Origin: MGBC114079 sp964531385
Lineage (GTDB): Bacteria; Bacillota; Clostridia; Lachnospirales; CAG-274
Assembly: GCA_964531385.1 (NCBI GenBank)
Contig: CAZHGC010000018.1
Location: forward strand, 1-45,344
DNA: 45,344 nucleotides
Reading direction: 5' to 3'
The position numbers and the translations under genes are program-made. Position 1 is the stretch's first letter. Each line of letters begins with the position of its first letter. The notes below the pieces were generated by a model, which saw only the letters and a program-made list of their open reading frames with translations, made no database searches and was not told where the DNA came from. Shown one piece after another: positions 16,049-25,171 of this stretch.

Positions 16049-17305
16049 TCAATTTTTTAAAGTAATATTTGCACCCAAAGCCGATAAATTTTCAACAATA
16101 TTTTCATAACCTCTCTCAACAAAACAAGAATTTTTAACAACTGTCGTTCCATATGCCGCAAGTCCGGCAATTATAAGCGATGCTCCCCCTCTCAAATCTT
16201 TCGCAAAAACTTCCGCCCCGTTAAGTCTCCCAACACCTCTAACAGAAAACTCTCTGTTGTTTCTAACAACAATATCCGCCCCCATCTTCAAAAGTTCATA
16301 AATGTGAGCCGTTCTGTTTTCAAAAATATTTTCTTCAAAATGACAAATTCCTTTCGCCAGTGTTGCAAGCGATGTGAGCTGTGGCTGAACGTCTGTCGGA
16401 ATTTCAGGATATGGTTGCGTTTGAATAAAAGGAACGTTAATAAGCCTTCCCGAAGATTTCAAAGTAACCGAATTCGTCTTTTTCTTAATTCTACAGCCCA
16501 TTTTTGAAAGAACATCAAGAATTGAATCAATGTGCGAAACAAAAACATTCTCAACAGTAACAACTCCACCTGTTGCCGCAGAACAAATCAAATAAGTTGC
16601 CGCCTCAATCCTGTCGGGAATAATAAAATGTTTAACCGGCATAAGCTTTTCAACCCCAATAACAGAAATTTCTCCCGTTCCCCCGCCAATAACTTTTGCC
16701 CCGCATTTATTCAAAAACTTGCATAAATCAACAACTTCCGGCTCTTTTGCAGCATTAAAAATCGTTGTTTTTCCCTCTGCAAAAACAGCCGCAAGAATAA
16801 CATTCTGGGTTGCCCCAACGCTCGGAAAATCCAAATAAATCTCGCACCCTCTGAGTTTTTCGCAAAAACAAGTTATCCTGTCGCCCTCCTCAACAATCTC
16901 CGCCCCCATTTTTTCAAAAGCCGAAAGATGCAAATCAATCGGCCTTTTCCCAAGTTCGCAACCGCCGGGGTAAGAAATCGAAACTTTCTTAAATTTGGAA
17001 AGCATAGGCCCCATAAAAATTATGGACGACCTCATTTTTTTAACAAGCACCTCGGGAATTTCCGTTTTTGAAACGTTCGCAGAATTAACAATTAAAGTTT
17101 TGTCATCAAAATCAACTGAACAGCCAATATGTCGCAAAATCGAAATTGCGGTCTTTACATCGGAAATTTGCGGGCAATTTTCAAGAATACTTATACTGCC
17201 GTTCAAAACCGTTGCCGCAAGAATGGGCAAAACCGCATTTTTGCTCCCGTTAATACAAACCGAACCCTTTAACTTTCTATGACCGGAAATAATATATTCT
17301 CCCAA
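16049..17305 (-). CDS. murA: UDP-N-acetylglucosamine 1-carboxyvinyltransferase
   Basis: MurA transfers enolpyruvate from PEP to UDP-GlcNAc, the first committed step of peptidoglycan synthesis, in the cytoplasm. The N-terminal lysine motif SVCINGSKNAVLPIL and the catalytic loop YPGGCELGKRPIDLH, with the Cys that fosfomycin alkylates, are both present. I place the start at TTG (complement of 17303-17305), seven bases after GGAGGG; an upstream in-frame TTG would overlap that ribosome-binding site. This gives 418 residues, the usual length. It is probably cotranscribed with ftsQ, about 120 bases downstream. Confidence 0.95.
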   Translation of the reverse strand: MGEYIISGHRKLKGSVCINGSKNAVLPILAATVLNGSISILENCPQISDVKTAISILRHIGCSVDFDDKTLIVNSANVSKTEIPEVLVKKMRSSIIFMGPMLSKFKKVSISYPGGCELGKRPIDLHLSAFEKMGAEIVEEGDRITCFCEKLRGCEIYLDFPSVGATQNVILAAVFAEGKTTIFNAAKEPEVVDLCKFLNKCGAKVIGGGTGEISVIGVEKLMPVKHFIIPDRIEAATYLICSAATGGVVTVENVFVSHIDSILDVLSKMGCRIKKKTNSVTLKSSGRLINVPFIQTQPYPEIPTDVQPQLTSLATLAKGICHFEENIFENRTAHIYELLKMGADIVVRNNREFSVRGVGRLNGAEVFAKDLRGGASLIIAGLAAYGTTVVKNSCFVERGYENIVENLSALGANITLKN

Positions 17306-17952
17306 AACGTTGCCCTCCAAAACGAATATATCTATATACTATTCAAAATAAAAAAAAGTGTGAATTAAATGTCTGTAAATTTTGCACAAACCTTTTAAAA
17401 AAAATAAGTAAAAACAACCGCAGTTCCAAAGCTAATTTAACAAAAAACATCAAATCTCCCACCGTTTTACCCCCAAAAAAATAAATTAATACAAATGTAC
17501 CAAAAATAAAAAAAATAATTTGCCATTTATTAAAAAAAAGTATATAATAATTATGATTAACTAAATGTTACGGCAACGCCATACAGTAATAATTTTACAT
17601 TTCTAACAATATGTTTATCATTTTACAAAAATTCTTTCCGTAAAATTATAACAGCATTGCCTTAAAATGTGTCACATTATGCGTTTATTGTAAAATTTTA
17701 ACTAAAAAAGCAGTTTTCAAAAATTTACTGTCAAAAATGAATTGCTTTCGAATAATCTAAAATTATAATCTGAAATGTGTTTCAATCATCATTAATTGCA
17801 AATTTTTTCAATATCAGCATAATAAAAACCAACAACAACCGCAAAATTATAATTATACAGTTGTTGCTTTAACTATAAAATTTTTAATATAACTTTCGTA
17901 TTATAAATATACCAAATTCTCACCATAATTTTGAGTAAAAGGAGTGATATAT
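17306..17952. other. gene-free AT-rich region with a long imperfect inverted repeat
   Basis: About 650 bases separate the divergent murA and HD-GYP genes. The one clear structure is an inverted repeat: GGCAACGCC followed by CAGTAATAATTTTAC (17572-17598) against GTAAAATTATAACAG followed by CATTGCC (17640-17661), with a loop of about 40 bases. The remainder is AT-rich with many possible promoter-like hexamers; TTGCTT and TATAAC near 17860-17890 are the best candidates for the HD-GYP gene. I recognised no riboswitch and no reading frame. Confidence 0.55.
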
Positions 17953-19068
17953 TTGAATATACCACAAGAGATATTAACAATAGAATTGTCCAACCTACGC
18001 CCAAATATGATTCTTGCCGAAGATGCCGTATCAAAAAACGGAGTTGTAATCCTTGCAAAAAACACAAGGCTCGATTCCGTAAACTACAAAAAACTCGAAG
18101 AAAAAGAAGATATATCAACTGTAAATGTTTGGGGCTATTCAATTGATAAACGACACAAACCTTTTTCCGATATAGACGAAAAAAAACAACCAATATCGTC
18201 CGAGCAAGGAAACCCTGTTTTGGAAAAGCCCGAATTCAAGCGTTTTCAGGAAACATATGACAAAAAAATCGATGAATTAAAAAATTGTGTAACGGCATTA
18301 ACTCAAGGCGAAGAAACTCATCAAGATGAGTTATACGGAATTGTAGACAGTATAATAAACACAGCAAATTGTGCAAGTGATTTGGTCCATTATATAAGCT
18401 ATCTAAATAAAATGGACGATTACACTTATGCCCACAGCATAAATGTTGCAATTTTGTCGCATATATGTGCAACGTGGCTCCACCTTGATAAATACGAAAT
18501 CGAAAAAGCAACCGTTGCCGGCTTGCTCCACGACATAGGAAAATCAGCACTCGAACTTTCAACCAATGAAATATTAAACGAGGACAACATAACCAACGAA
18601 AAATTGCTAAAATACAGAAAACACCCCGAAATGGGTTATGAAATTCTTTTGTTCCAAGATTTAGATGACGATATAAAACAAGCCGTTCTGACGCATCACG
18701 AAAGAATAGACGGCTCAGGCTATCCAAAAGGCATAAAAGGCAAAGATTTAAATATGGCAAGCAAAATTGTTGCCGTATGTGACACATACGATAACCTCGT
18801 TTCAATAAAAAAACTTTGCCCGTTTGAAATAATAAATGACTTCGAATCAATGAATATAGGTCGCCTCGACACAAAAACTTTGCTCCAATTCACAAAAAAT
18901 ATAGCATATACCTACATAAGTTCATACGTTCGCTTGTCAAACAATAAAACGGCACAAGTTGTGTTCATAAATCAAAACTTCCTTTCCCGCCCAATCGTTG
19001 CGGTAACAGATGGAACGGTTATCGACCTTGCCTATGAAAAAAATCTAAAAATAGTAAGTATGGCATAA
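17953..19068 (+). CDS. HD-GYP domain protein, probable cyclic-di-GMP phosphodiesterase
   Basis: The C-terminal half carries the HD-GYP metal-binding signatures: HSINVA, then LLHDIGKSAL (HD near residue 193), the KHPEMGYEIL His, and HHERIDGSGYPKGIKG. These enzymes hydrolyse cyclic-di-GMP and so promote motility over attachment. The N-terminus (about residues 1-60, LRPNMILAEDAVSKNG) resembles the small beta domain found before many HD-GYP domains. No membrane span or receiver domain is visible, so it is probably cytosolic. I chose TTG at 17953, after AAAGGAG; a GTG three codons earlier overlaps that site. It stands alone, followed by a terminator. Confidence 0.9.
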   Translation: MNIPQEILTIELSNLRPNMILAEDAVSKNGVVILAKNTRLDSVNYKKLEEKEDISTVNVWGYSIDKRHKPFSDIDEKKQPISSEQGNPVLEKPEFKRFQETYDKKIDELKNCVTALTQGEETHQDELYGIVDSIINTANCASDLVHYISYLNKMDDYTYAHSINVAILSHICATWLHLDKYEIEKATVAGLLHDIGKSALELSTNEILNEDNITNEKLLKYRKHPEMGYEILLFQDLDDDIKQAVLTHHERIDGSGYPKGIKGKDLNMASKIVAVCDTYDNLVSIKKLCPFEIINDFESMNIGRLDTKTLLQFTKNIAYTYISSYVRLSNNKTAQVVFINQNFLSRPIVAVTDGTVIDLAYEKNLKIVSMA

Positions 19069-19154
19069 TCAAAAATAACAAATTTGTCAACCTCAATAAA
19101 ATATCACTTAGAATTACATTTGTAATATTATTTAAAATAATCTATACTTTCAGA

Positions 19155-19196
19155 AGAGGTTGTGAATAATCCACTTTCACAACCTCTTTGTTTGCT
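19155..19196 (+). terminator. terminator of the HD-GYP gene
   Basis: AGAGGTTGTGA (19155-19165) pairs perfectly with TCACAACCTCT (19177-19187), followed by TTGTTTGCTT. Confidence 0.85.
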
Positions 19197-19344
19197 TAAT
19201 CCCTCTTTTCTACCTTTCGCCACACAAAACTACAACTTCCCAAAAACTCCCCTTTTGCCCATAAAAAAGAGACTTCCAAGAACTCCCATTAATCCCTCTA
19301 AAACTTTCAACCTCTTGCTCGCAAAAACTCCCCCCAGAACTTCC

Positions 19345-19494
19345 AACCCTCGGGGGGGTACAGGGGTGTCCCCTGCTCGTTTCAAGGGGTGTAGGGCTGG
19401 TCGTAAAGCGTCGCTTTACTGCTCGCCTATGCAACCAAGGGAAAATCAAAATCCCCCACGTTTTTGGTACTTTTTGCACCAAAAAGTACAACCC
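19345..19494. repeat. GC-rich multi-hairpin repeat, copy A
   Basis: A 150-base element shared with 44956-45103 and 45226-45344. It contains the hairpins GTAAAGC-GTC-GCTTTAC and GTACTTTTT-GCACC-AAAAAGTAC and a G-run/C-run pair near the left end. The flanks (about 19205-19340 and 19495-19600) hold degenerate units of about 35-40 bases such as AGATTTCCAAAAAGCTACCC. A minus-strand frame reads through it, but length differences between copies break that frame and there is no ribosome-binding site, so I treat it as noncoding. Nothing else is visible in the 19200-19582 gap. Confidence 0.75.
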
Positions 19495-19582
19495 CAAAAT
19501 AGAAATTTCCAAGGGCTACCCTTGAACCTCCCACAAATAAAGATTTCCAAAAAGCTACCCTTCTGCCCCAAAAAGTAAATCT

Positions 19583-20077
19583 CTACAACCCTCTAAACAG
19601 CACAACCTCCGATTTTTCAAAACTTTTCTTAACATCAATAACACGTTGATTTGCAGACCCCCGCCAATGTAACGAGTTGTCCTTAAATTTCTCCATAAAT
19701 TTACCGTCAACTATCACATCAACATTGTGAATAAAAGGAATTGTATTGATGTTTTCCCATAAATAACCTGTGTAAAGCCAAATGGTTTTTTGAGGATATT
19801 TCCGCTTTATCCTTTCAATCAGTTCGCCAATGCAGTCTCTGCTTTTTGGAAAAAGTGGGTCTCCTCCGCTGAATGTTATTCCGTCAACATAATCTTTTTC
19901 AAGCTCGCAAAAAATCTCAGCTTCGGCGTCAGAATTAAATTCAACTCCGTCATCAGGGTTCCAGGTTATCGGATTTTGACACCCCTCACAATGATGCTCG
20001 CACCCCGAAACCCACAAAACAACCCTAAGACCACAACCGTTTAACATATCATCTTTTGTAATATTGTGATATTTCAT
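19583..20077 (-). CDS. nrdG: anaerobic ribonucleotide reductase activating enzyme NrdG
   Basis: NrdG is a radical SAM enzyme that makes the glycyl radical on NrdD. The CxxxCxxC cluster motif is present as SGCEHHCEGCQNP (about residues 30-42), preceded by the typical NGCGLRVVLWV. FSGGDPLF is the radical-SAM GGD motif. The length of 164 residues is usual. ATG start with AAGGAAC upstream. It lies 36 bases after nrdD and is probably cotranscribed. Confidence 0.96.
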   Translation of the reverse strand: MKYHNITKDDMLNGCGLRVVLWVSGCEHHCEGCQNPITWNPDDGVEFNSDAEAEIFCELEKDYVDGITFSGGDPLFPKSRDCIGELIERIKRKYPQKTIWLYTGYLWENINTIPFIHNVDVIVDGKFMEKFKDNSLHWRGSANQRVIDVKKSFEKSEVVLFRGL

Positions 20078-20113
20078 TTATTTCCTGTTCCTTTCATAAT
20101 TTTGTAAACCACA

Positions 20114-22264
20114 TCACATACTCTTTCTGTCAGAAATCTCTGCCATTTTCGCAGAATTTAACCTTGTATCACCGTGAACTCTTGAATAACTTAAATAACC
20201 GTTCATTCTCTCAATTTTAGTCAAATTCGTGCTTCCGCATTTCGGACAAACGTCCATAGACAATTCTTCGTGCCCACAATTGTCGCAATATGCCAAAGAT
20301 AAATTAACTCCCTCATAAAAGCCCATTTGCATCGCTCTGCGAATTAGTGTCTTAATCGCCGTTTTGTTATAGCTTATAGGATATTTAACATATTGTATTT
20401 TTCCACCGTTCAAAAGGTCCCAAAACCTTTTTTCAAGGTCTTGCTTTCTAATCGGAGATATTTCTTCGCTAACGTGACAATGAAAAGAATTGCTAACATA
20501 TTCCCTGTCCGAAACGTTCTCGATTATACCATATTTTTTTCTAAATTGTGTAACTTGAAGTCCGCAAAGACTTTCCGCCGGCGTTCCGTAAATTGCATAT
20601 AAAATGTTGTCCTCTTTTTTAAATTCTTCTGTCTTCTTGTTTATATATTCCATAACTTCAAGTGCAAATTGCCCGTCTTGAGCAATGGATTTTCGGTTGT
20701 AAAGCTGTTGAAGTTCGTTCAATGCCGTTATTCCAAAAGAAGCTGTTGCATATTTTATTAAAGGTTTAATTTTTTCGTTCGGCTTCAAATGCCCGCCATA
20801 AAAACCACCCTCGCAATAAGCCAAAGGATTTGTCGAAGCTTTCATCTCTCCAAGATATTCAAGAGTTCGTATGTGAAGTTTTCTAATCATATCAAGATAA
20901 AAATCCAAAACTTCGTAAAAATCTTTGCTTTCGGCTCTCGCTTTCGCCAAAATCATGGGTAAATGAAGAGAAATTGCACCAGCGTTCCACCTTCCAACAA
21001 TAATAGGCTTGTCATTTTCATCAGCCGGCTCCATTCCGCCTTTTTCAAACCAAAGCGATAAAAATGCCCTACACCCCATAGGGCTTATAACAACACCATA
21101 TTTTTGATAGGCTCTCGCAACATAACTGTCGCCCGAAAGACTTAACCAGTCCGGATACATCGTTTTACTCGAACATTCAATTCCCGCATCAAAAACATCT
21201 TCAAGCTCGCAACCGTCACCATGAAGCTTTTCGTCATATAAAAATACAATTTTGGGAAATAAAACCGGCTTTTTGCAATCGTTTTTGCCCTGACCGTTTT
21301 TGTGAACTTCAAGAGCCGTTATAGATGCCATTTTTGCAAAACGCCCCGTTCCAAGTCCAAGAGTTATCGTAACAAAAGGATAATCCCCTCTCGATGAACC
21401 AACAGAGTTCAATTTATATTCAATCCCTTGAAAACCTTGCTCAAACTCTCTCTTAACTTTCATAATCGCTTTTTTGTCGGCATATTCATAATCGTCATCT
21501 GTAAGCATATAATTTTTGCAATGCTTTAAAATTTCAATAATTTCATCATAATGCTTTTTATAGCTTCTTTCAGCATAAGGCTCAAGAATTTTGTCAATTT
21601 CGGGAACAGTAAATCCACCATATTGCTGTGCGGCTGTCGAAAGAACAATGTCACCAATAACGTCAAAAGCAACAGCAAGCGTTTTGGGCTCGTTATACCA
21701 AAGATTGCCCATTTCAAATCCGCCCTTTAAAACATTCTCCATATCAAATAAACAACAGTTCATCGTGTCACGCCTTGAAGCCATATCATGAATGTATATG
21801 TAACCCTCCTTGCAGGCTTGCAATTCTTCGGTCGTCAAAAAGAATTTTTGATACAATTCTTTGTTCAATTGGTTGTAAATTAAACTTCTCTTCGTCGCAA
21901 CCAAAGCACTGTCGGTGTTGCTGTTCTCCTTGTCTCCAATGTACATAATCGATTGAGCTTTTTGATATACGTCGTCAAGCATATGAACAAAATCTTTTTT
22001 ATAATTTCGATAGTCTTTATAACTTTTTGCAACCCTCGGCTCAACCGCTTCAAGAGCACTTTCAACAAGATTGTGCATCGTCTGAATAGGTATATCCTTT
22101 AACGAATTCTTCGTTATCTCGCTTTTAACATAGTCGCATATTTTTTCAATTTCGTTCGTTTTAAATTTATACATAACACGATTTGCCGATTTTGTAACAG
22201 CACACGCAATTTTTCTTTCATCAAATTCTTCAAGAGTCCCGTCTTTTTTAATAATTCTAACCAT
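20114..22264 (-). CDS. nrdD: anaerobic ribonucleoside-triphosphate reductase NrdD
   Basis: Class III reductase that makes deoxyribonucleotides without oxygen. The N-terminal ATP-cone (MVRIIKKDGTLEEFDERKI onward, about residues 1-95) suggests allosteric control by ATP/dATP. A C-terminal zinc site CDNCGHEELSMDVCPKCG precedes RMNGYLSYSR, where the Gly of GYL is the expected radical site. The length of about 716 is normal. I chose the ATG of MVRIIKK, seven to eight bases after GGAGA; a longer frame adds eight residues. Its promoter region holds three tandem 10-base repeats. Confidence 0.96.
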   Translation of the reverse strand: MVRIIKKDGTLEEFDERKIACAVTKSANRVMYKFKTNEIEKICDYVKSEITKNSLKDIPIQTMHNLVESALEAVEPRVAKSYKDYRNYKKDFVHMLDDVYQKAQSIMYIGDKENSNTDSALVATKRSLIYNQLNKELYQKFFLTTEELQACKEGYIYIHDMASRRDTMNCCLFDMENVLKGGFEMGNLWYNEPKTLAVAFDVIGDIVLSTAAQQYGGFTVPEIDKILEPYAERSYKKHYDEIIEILKHCKNYMLTDDDYEYADKKAIMKVKREFEQGFQGIEYKLNSVGSSRGDYPFVTITLGLGTGRFAKMASITALEVHKNGQGKNDCKKPVLFPKIVFLYDEKLHGDGCELEDVFDAGIECSSKTMYPDWLSLSGDSYVARAYQKYGVVISPMGCRAFLSLWFEKGGMEPADENDKPIIVGRWNAGAISLHLPMILAKARAESKDFYEVLDFYLDMIRKLHIRTLEYLGEMKASTNPLAYCEGGFYGGHLKPNEKIKPLIKYATASFGITALNELQQLYNRKSIAQDGQFALEVMEYINKKTEEFKKEDNILYAIYGTPAESLCGLQVTQFRKKYGIIENVSDREYVSNSFHCHVSEEISPIRKQDLEKRFWDLLNGGKIQYVKYPISYNKTAIKTLIRRAMQMGFYEGVNLSLAYCDNCGHEELSMDVCPKCGSTNLTKIERMNGYLSYSRVHGDTRLNSAKMAEISDRKSM

Positions 22265-22355
22265 AAAATATCTCCTTTCAATTACCAATTTGTTTCAAAA
22301 TGTCACCGGCTGACATTCTGCGATATTTCAAGATTGAAAAAAATAAGTTATAATT

Positions 22356-22414
22356 ATTATACTTTAGTAAAATTATTTTGTCCATAACATAAAATAACAT
22401 AAAGTAACATAAAA
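22356..22414 (-). promoter_or_regulatory. nrdDG promoter with three tandem 10-bp repeats at the -35
   Basis: On the minus strand TGGACA (complement of 22379-22384) and TATAAT (complement of 22356-22361) are 17 bases apart. Immediately upstream are three in-register 10-base units, TAACATAAAA, TAACATAAAG and TAACATAAAA on the plus strand (22385-22414). One repeat per helical turn next to the -35 is a typical layout for an activator or repressor site. No recognisable NrdR box was seen. Confidence 0.6.
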
Positions 22415-22506
22415 CTTTTCCAAATCCGTAGTCCTTATGTAAAAATAAATTCATACCCCGCAAAAAAATAACCAAAATTGTAATGCTTGCATTTTCAAAA
22501 AAAGTG

Positions 22507-22535
22507 TTGCAATAAATTATTTTTAATGATATAAT
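22507..22535 (+). promoter_or_regulatory. sigma-A promoter of the T-box/tyrS transcript
   Basis: TTGCAA (22507-22512) and a perfect TATAAT (22530-22535) with 17 bases between. The transcript would begin about 20 bases before the T-box leader. Confidence 0.75.
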
Positions 22536-22559
22536 GAATAAAAATTTTAAAAGCAATGA

Positions 22560-22826
22560 TTTGGAAAAAAGACTTTGTGGTTACAAAATCAGAGAGTAAG
22601 GCGGTTCGGTGAAAGCTTTGCAGAACATAAGGTTAATACACCCAATGAGCTCCCCTTTCGGGCGTTTTCGTGCGTTAAACGATTAAAGGTAATTTTTCGA
22701 TTATTAAAACAGCTTCCAAAAAGTAACCCAATTGCTTTCGGTTGCCAATAATCTTAATTTTGCAAACTAAGGTGGTACCACGGCAGATTTGTTCGTCCTT
22801 AACAGGATTGAACAAGTCTTTTTTAT
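22560..22826 (+). promoter_or_regulatory. T-box leader, tyrosine-specific
   Basis: A T-box binds uncharged tRNA and switches from a terminator to an antiterminator. The AG-bulge region AGAGAGTAAG (22591-22600) follows a specifier segment GGTTACAAAA, in which TAC is a Tyr codon. The T-box core AAGGTGGTACCACGG is at 22769-22783. The terminator hairpin TTGTTC-G-TCCT/AGGA-TT-GAACAA (22789-22815) is followed by a T-run to 22824. It precedes tyrS by 44 bases, so low charging of tRNA-Tyr should raise tyrS expression. Confidence 0.92.
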
Positions 22827-22869
22827 TATAAAAATAAATTTTTAAAAAATAAATTAAAGGAGATAAAAA

Positions 22870-24099
22870 ATGTCTGAAAATGTATTTGATATTTTAAAAG
22901 AACGTGGATTTGTTGAACAAACAACACACGAAGAAGAAATCCGAGAATTGTTGGGGAAAGAAAAAGTCACTTTTTATATCGGTTTTGACCCAACCGCAGA
23001 TAGTTTAACCGTTGGCCACTTTTTAACAGTTATGGCTATGAGCCATATGCAAAAAGCCGGCCACAGACCTATAGCCCTTGTCGGAGGCGGAACAGGAATG
23101 GTCGGAGACCCAACTGACAGAACCGATATGCGAAGAATGATGAATAACGAAGAAATTCAACACAATGTAGATTGTTTCAAAGCACAACTTTCAAAATTCA
23201 TCGACTTCACCGATGATAAAGCAATAATCGTAAACAATGCCGACTGGCTTAGAAAACTCAATTATATAGATTTCATAAGAGAAGTCGGTGTCCATTTTTC
23301 CGTAAATAGAATGTTAACTGCCGATTGCTTCAAAACAAGAATGGAAAAAGGTCTTTCTTTCTTCGAATTTAATTATATGCTTATGCAAAGCTATGACTTT
23401 TTGGAATTAAACAGACGTTACAACTGTAAGCTTGAGCTTGGAGGAAACGATCAATGGTCAAATATATTGGGCGGGGTCGACCTCATCAGACGTATGGAAA
23501 ACAAAGATGCCTATGGCTTAACGTTCAAACTTTTAACAACAAGTGACGGTAGAAAAATGGGAAAAACTCAAAAAGGTGCAGTTTGGCTTGATCCAAATAA
23601 AACTTCACCATATGAATTCTATCAATATTGGAGAAACATAGACGATAGCGATGTAGGAAAATGCTTAGGACTTTTAACTTTCCTTCCAATGGACGAAGTT
23701 CGAGAACTTTCCGCATTAAAAGACAACAAAATCAACCATGCAAAAGAAGTTCTTGCATTTGAATTAACAAAAATTGTTCATGGCGAAGAAGAAGCCCAAA
23801 AAGCTCAAACCGCCGCACGCTCGCTTTTTGGCGGTTCCGGCTCCGGTGGTTCTGTTCCAACAACAGAAATCACAAAAGATGACTTCGGTAGCGGAATAGG
23901 AATTATTGAAGTTTTAGAAAAAACAAAATTAAGCCCGTCAAGAGGTGAATCCCGAAGATTAATCCAACAAGGCGGAATAAAAGTTGCCGACAAAAAAATT
24001 GAAACAATTGATTACGTTATAACCGAAGATGTTTTAACCGATAACGAAGTTCTGATTCAAAAGGGCAAAAAATCTTTCCATCGTTTAAAATTAGTATAA
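22870..24099 (+). CDS. tyrS: tyrosyl-tRNA synthetase
   Basis: Class I synthetase that attaches tyrosine to tRNA-Tyr in the cytoplasm. The HIGH-equivalent is in FDPTADSLTVGHFLTVM (near residues 40-56), the KMSKS-equivalent is GRKMGKTQKG (near 228), and a C-terminal S4 RNA-binding domain (about 340-409, with SRGESRRLIQQGGIKV) is present. The 409-residue length is normal. ATG start with AAAGGAG upstream. Control is by the T-box leader directly upstream, with a terminator right after the stop. Confidence 0.98.
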   Translation: MSENVFDILKERGFVEQTTHEEEIRELLGKEKVTFYIGFDPTADSLTVGHFLTVMAMSHMQKAGHRPIALVGGGTGMVGDPTDRTDMRRMMNNEEIQHNVDCFKAQLSKFIDFTDDKAIIVNNADWLRKLNYIDFIREVGVHFSVNRMLTADCFKTRMEKGLSFFEFNYMLMQSYDFLELNRRYNCKLELGGNDQWSNILGGVDLIRRMENKDAYGLTFKLLTTSDGRKMGKTQKGAVWLDPNKTSPYEFYQYWRNIDDSDVGKCLGLLTFLPMDEVRELSALKDNKINHAKEVLAFELTKIVHGEEEAQKAQTAARSLFGGSGSGGSVPTTEITKDDFGSGIGIIEVLEKTKLSPSRGESRRLIQQGGIKVADKKIETIDYVITEDVLTDNEVLIQKGKKSFHRLKLV

Positions 24100-24108
24100 A
24101 ATCTTATA

Positions 24109-24146
24109 AAAGCGGAGTAAAATTTATTTTTCACTCCGCTTTTTTG
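24109..24146 (+). terminator. terminator of tyrS
   Basis: AAGCGGAGT pairs with ACTCCGCTT around an AT-rich loop, then a T-run. It lies within 15 bases of the tyrS stop. Confidence 0.88.
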
Positions 24147-24149
24147 CTC

Positions 24150-24430
24150 CAAACCGCTCAATCCCTTTTTCTCTCTCCCTCCTCTCCCCCCTAAAAACTT
24201 TCTTTCCCCTTTTTTCTCCTCTTTCCTCCAATCCCCTGTGTCTTTCCCTCCCCCCTCCGCTGTCAATCTTCCCTTTTTTTCCCTCTCTCTTTTTCTTTCC
24301 TCCTCCCCCCTCTTCTCATAACTCCTCTTCCCCCTTCCCTTCCCTTTCCACCCCCCAAAACTCTCCCTCTTTCCCCTCTTCTCGCACTTTTTCCCCGCCA
24401 ATCTTCCCCTTTTTCCTCCCCCCTCAAACA
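24150..24430. other. polypyrimidine tract between convergent genes
   Basis: Nearly 280 bases of C and T on the plus strand with a few A runs, between tyrS (plus) and the next gene (minus). A minus-strand frame through it would encode a Gly/Lys/Arg/Glu-only product and has no plausible start; I see no gene. Confidence 0.7.
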
Positions 24431-24436
24431 CAAAAA

Positions 24437-24466
24437 AAGAGAGTCATCGTAATCGACAACTCTCTC
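24437..24466 (-). terminator. terminator of the sigma-28-linked unknown gene
   Basis: On the minus strand GAGAGTTGTCG and CGATGACTCTC pair around ATTA with one internal mismatch, followed by seven T residues. Confidence 0.85.
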
Positions 24467-24485
24467 AATAACCAAAAGTATAAAA

Positions 24486-25076
24486 TTAAATTTGTTCGCT
24501 TGCAACAGTTTTATTTAGACTTTTTTCCCATTCGTCAAAACCTTGCATAACTCTGTCATAAGTTCTTCCGGAAATATCAGGAAGTTTTCCTCCCCATAAA
24601 TCCTCGGCAATTTTAAATCCTTTTTCAACTGCCTCTTTCATTTCGTTCAATTTGTCCAAATCATCGCCGGCAAGAGCTTTTGCAAAATCCAAAATTCTGC
24701 CTGCAGTTTGTTCAACGCCCCAATAACCATCATCAGCAATATCTTTTTGAGCTTGAAGTCTTGTTGCTTCGTCAACTTGAAGATTTGAAAAATATTGCCC
24801 CAAATTGGAATTTGGCATAGCTTGAACATATTTTGAATATTGAGTTTTAAGCATACTCGTAAAAAGAGTTTGCATACACTCAGCCTTTGCAGCTTCCGCA
24901 GCTTTAACAGCGTTTTCTGCACCTGTGCGGTCAAAAGTTGTGCTTTGTCCTTTTTCATAAGAATCCGCATTTTTTTCAACTTTGTCTGTAACAGCTTCTT
25001 TGGTTTTAACTGTGCTAACCTGAGTAGCATCGTATGTTTTTGAATAATTTGTGTATTCAACTGAATTTACTGACAT
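24486..25076 (-). CDS. unknown protein, probably in the flagellar regulon (196 aa)
   Basis: I do not recognise a named family with confidence. The protein has no signal peptide or membrane span. The N-terminal 80 residues are polar and low in structure (Thr, Lys, Val, Glu); residues about 60-120 look helical with paired Met and Leu; the C-terminal half has DDGYWGVEQTAGRILDFAKA and WGGKLPDISGRTYDRVMQGF, a pattern I recall from uncharacterised proteins of flagellated bacteria. ATG with AGGAGG upstream. A near-consensus sigma-28 promoter lies about 95 bases upstream, and it follows the fliD-fliS block, so a late flagellar role is plausible. Function is unproven. Confidence 0.8.
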   Translation of the reverse strand: MSVNSVEYTNYSKTYDATQVSTVKTKEAVTDKVEKNADSYEKGQSTTFDRTGAENAVKAAEAAKAECMQTLFTSMLKTQYSKYVQAMPNSNLGQYFSNLQVDEATRLQAQKDIADDGYWGVEQTAGRILDFAKALAGDDLDKLNEMKEAVEKGFKIAEDLWGGKLPDISGRTYDRVMQGFDEWEKSLNKTVASEQI

Positions 25077-25171
25077 TGCGATTACCTCCTTTTAATCAAA
25101 AAAACAATGTTCAATACAATAAGTTCAACGGGAACTCATCGCCAATTGCTATAAATTTCTTTACATAATAT

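Noticed and set aside
17306..17952. Possible cyclic-di-GMP riboswitch before the HD-GYP gene
   Set aside because: I looked for GEMM-I hallmarks and saw none.
19210..19512. Minus-strand frame across repeat copy A, with a similar frame in copies B/C sharing WLHRRAVKR
   Set aside because: Copies differ by lengths that shift the frame, conserved bases form hairpins, and there is no start signal; similarity reflects the DNA repeat.
22278..22556. Minus-strand frame of 92 residues upstream of nrdD
   Set aside because: It overlaps the nrdD promoter repeats and the tyrS promoter, has no ribosome-binding site and a very unusual composition.
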